In this document: piece after piece, positions 62,918 through 64,000 of the stretch
Position numbering within the stretch: the first letter of the stretch is position 1
Layout: every line of letters starts with the position of its first letter
Assembly: GCA_050084515.1 (NCBI GenBank)
Contig: CM114274.1
Location: 26,908,001 to 26,972,000 of the forward strand
Length of the DNA: 64,000 nucleotides
Direction of reading: 5' to 3'
Source of the DNA: Blasia pusilla
Taxonomy: Eukaryota; Marchantiophyta; Marchantiopsida; Blasiales
Notes under the pieces: model-generated
Database searches by the model: none
What the model was told of the DNA's origin: nothing
What the model saw: only the letters and a program-made list of their open reading frames with translations
Translations under genes and position numbers: made by a program

Positions 62918-64000
62918 TCATCTCCTGGCGTACCTGCAAAACATCCCAAGAAGTCCAAGGGTGTCCTCCCAATCTCCCATGGTGTGTAGATCTCCTCGGG
63001 TCTCGCCCCTAGCCACTGCCTCCACCGTCTTGGTAGGCATGGGGCTCACTAATGCAACCACTGTGATCTGTCGCGATCTCATACAACGCTTCTCAGCCAC
63101 TCCCCAGCTCAGGATCCATGCCAAGCAGTTTAGGTCCATCGTTTGACCCAAGACATGGTGTCGTGATGCCTCTGACACTGACGGTACTACCGTCACTCTT
63201 GTGGGAAATCCCATCGCTCGCTCTCTCTCGTCCGCATTGGGCTCCACCAACCGCTGAACCTGGTCAACCCAAACCAAGCCAGGACCAGCCTCCTTGTATG
63301 CATAGGAAGTGGGAAAACTCACAAACGTGGGCAAGGCTGCCCGCGGCCTGCCTACCATGTTGACCATAATCAACGGTGGTCCATCATCGTGCCTCACAAC
63401 CTGTGATCGACGACCTGGATCCAGAATGGAATCCACTAACAAATGGGAGGGGCGCTCCACTCTCGCATATGACCTCCGTAATATCGTATGGGCCACCAAG
63501 TTGGTCCATCATAGACGCGGACGATGGGCTCTAGAACCTACACTCGTCGCATCCAAGAACGATGTTGGGCCGCGGTACCAGAGTTCCCTACCGAGGGATA
63601 TTTCGTTGTTTATTTTTTTGCGTCCGCCGCATCCAACAACGAAATATCCGCCTGACCCAATATTTCGTTACTTATTTTCTGTGTCCGCCGCATCCAACAA
63701 CAAAATATCCCTCGGTAGGGAACTCTGTACTGCGGACGCAGAAAATAAGTCGGGAAAACGTGGGCGTAACTGCGCCACATGTCGTAGTGAGACGCGCCTT
63801 GCAACATCATCACTCTCCACATATAGGTACTGTTGTATTCGCACTCCTGCCTGCAAAACAACAGCTAACCCGGTGCTAATCCCTCCAAATAGATCTAACA
63901 CTCGAATACCCTCCTCCGAGGTACATCACACAATGAGTGTGGTATCCAAGGGTGTCATCGTAGCACTCCCTGCTACCTCGGGTTCCTTAGACCCGTTACG
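62918..64000 (-). pseudogene. Retrotransposon-borne cytosine-5 DNA methyltransferase-like domain, core deleted, continues beyond window
   Basis: Read on the minus strand from the window edge: RVLDLFGGISTGLAVVL at about 63,900-63,850 is a C5-methyltransferase motif I (D-LFGG-x-x-x-G, the S-adenosylmethionine loop). QQYLYVESDDVARRVS and LRPRFPDLFSASAV follow; the first resembles motif II. After the MITE at 63,579-63,727, FLDATSVGSRAHRPRL (63,560-63,510) resembles the motif VIII region, then LVDSILDPGRRSQVV. ALPTFVSFPTSYAY and PNADERERAMGFPT with LGQTMDLNCLAWIL (about 63,250-63,100) resemble motifs IX-X. The stretch that should contain the PCQ (IV) and ENV (VI) catalytic motifs is absent between SASAV and FLDAT. 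A stop lies just after motif VIII. The domain sits upstream of the retrotransposon frames in the same orientation. Confidence 0.7.
63579..63727. mobile_element. Foldback MITE, 149 bp, TSD TAC
   Basis: The ends CAGAGTTCCCTACCGAGGGA and its reverse complement extend as nearly perfect ~32-bp inverted repeats. TAC flanks both sides (63576-63578 and 63728-63730). The inner part carries two direct copies of GTCCGCCGCATCCAACAAC. No coding capacity. A 3-bp duplication fits a Harbinger- or CACTA-mobilised element. It interrupts the methyltransferase-like frame. Confidence 0.82.

Overview
The window looks like repeat-rich nuclear DNA from a plant (streptophyte). GT-AG introns interrupt a plant-type cytosolic ribosomal protein uL16 (RPL10) gene that has an upstream telo-box. 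The other recognisable coding sequence is plant-type transposons (PIF/Harbinger, CACTA/En-Spm, Ty3/gypsy chromovirus) and decayed gene fragments. One Ty3/gypsy element carries a cytosine-5 DNA methyltransferase-like domain. I associate that arrangement with non-flowering streptophytes (bryophytes, ferns or lycophytes, charophyte algae), so a non-angiosperm source is my best guess, not a proof. I see no rRNA, tRNA, CRISPR or bacterial operon structure.

Layout. 1-2.33 kb: AT-rich, no gene. 2.34-2.73 kb: a 394-bp non-autonomous Harbinger element (TSD TTA). Immediately next to it, 2.735-9.928 kb: a candidate full-length 7.2-kb PIF/Harbinger element (18-bp TIRs, TSD TAA). It holds a ~253-bp tandem array, a (CT)n tract, a trihelix/Myb-like ORF1 (+) and a DDE transposase (-). 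9.93-25 kb: mostly unassignable intergenic DNA with several local tandem duplications, a perfect 18-bp hairpin and degenerate hairpin-rich repeats. 25.07-26.88 kb (-): the only apparently intact host gene, five-exon RPL10. 28.4-30.4 kb (-): a decayed multi-exon gene of unknown function. 30.79-36.67 kb (-): a Ty3/gypsy chromovirus with LTRs and a tRNA-Met primer-binding site but no gag-protease. Its reverse transcriptase motif and integrase triad are damaged, and an inverted fragment of its LTR lies beyond its 5' LTR. 38.86-39.10 kb: a fragment resembling endoribonuclease YbeY.

41.96-64.0 kb is a nested structure. The outer layer is a second Ty3/gypsy element (-). Read right to left it has a C5-methyltransferase-like domain, a pre-RT segment, a gag and zinc-knuckle/protease block, then RT, RNase H and integrase. 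A 16,849-bp CACTA transposon (44,558-61,406, TSD CAA) sits in its protease region. The CACTA has matching TIRs, subterminal ATGACT-type repeats, a decayed TNPD-type transposase, a second multi-exon transposon gene, and cargo that includes a broken PPR(-SMR-like) gene. A 149-bp foldback MITE (TSD TAC) sits in the methyltransferase domain, whose catalytic core is missing.

Nearly all transposon reading frames carry stops or frameshifts, so this is old nested repeat DNA. The Harbinger element and RPL10 are the best preserved units.
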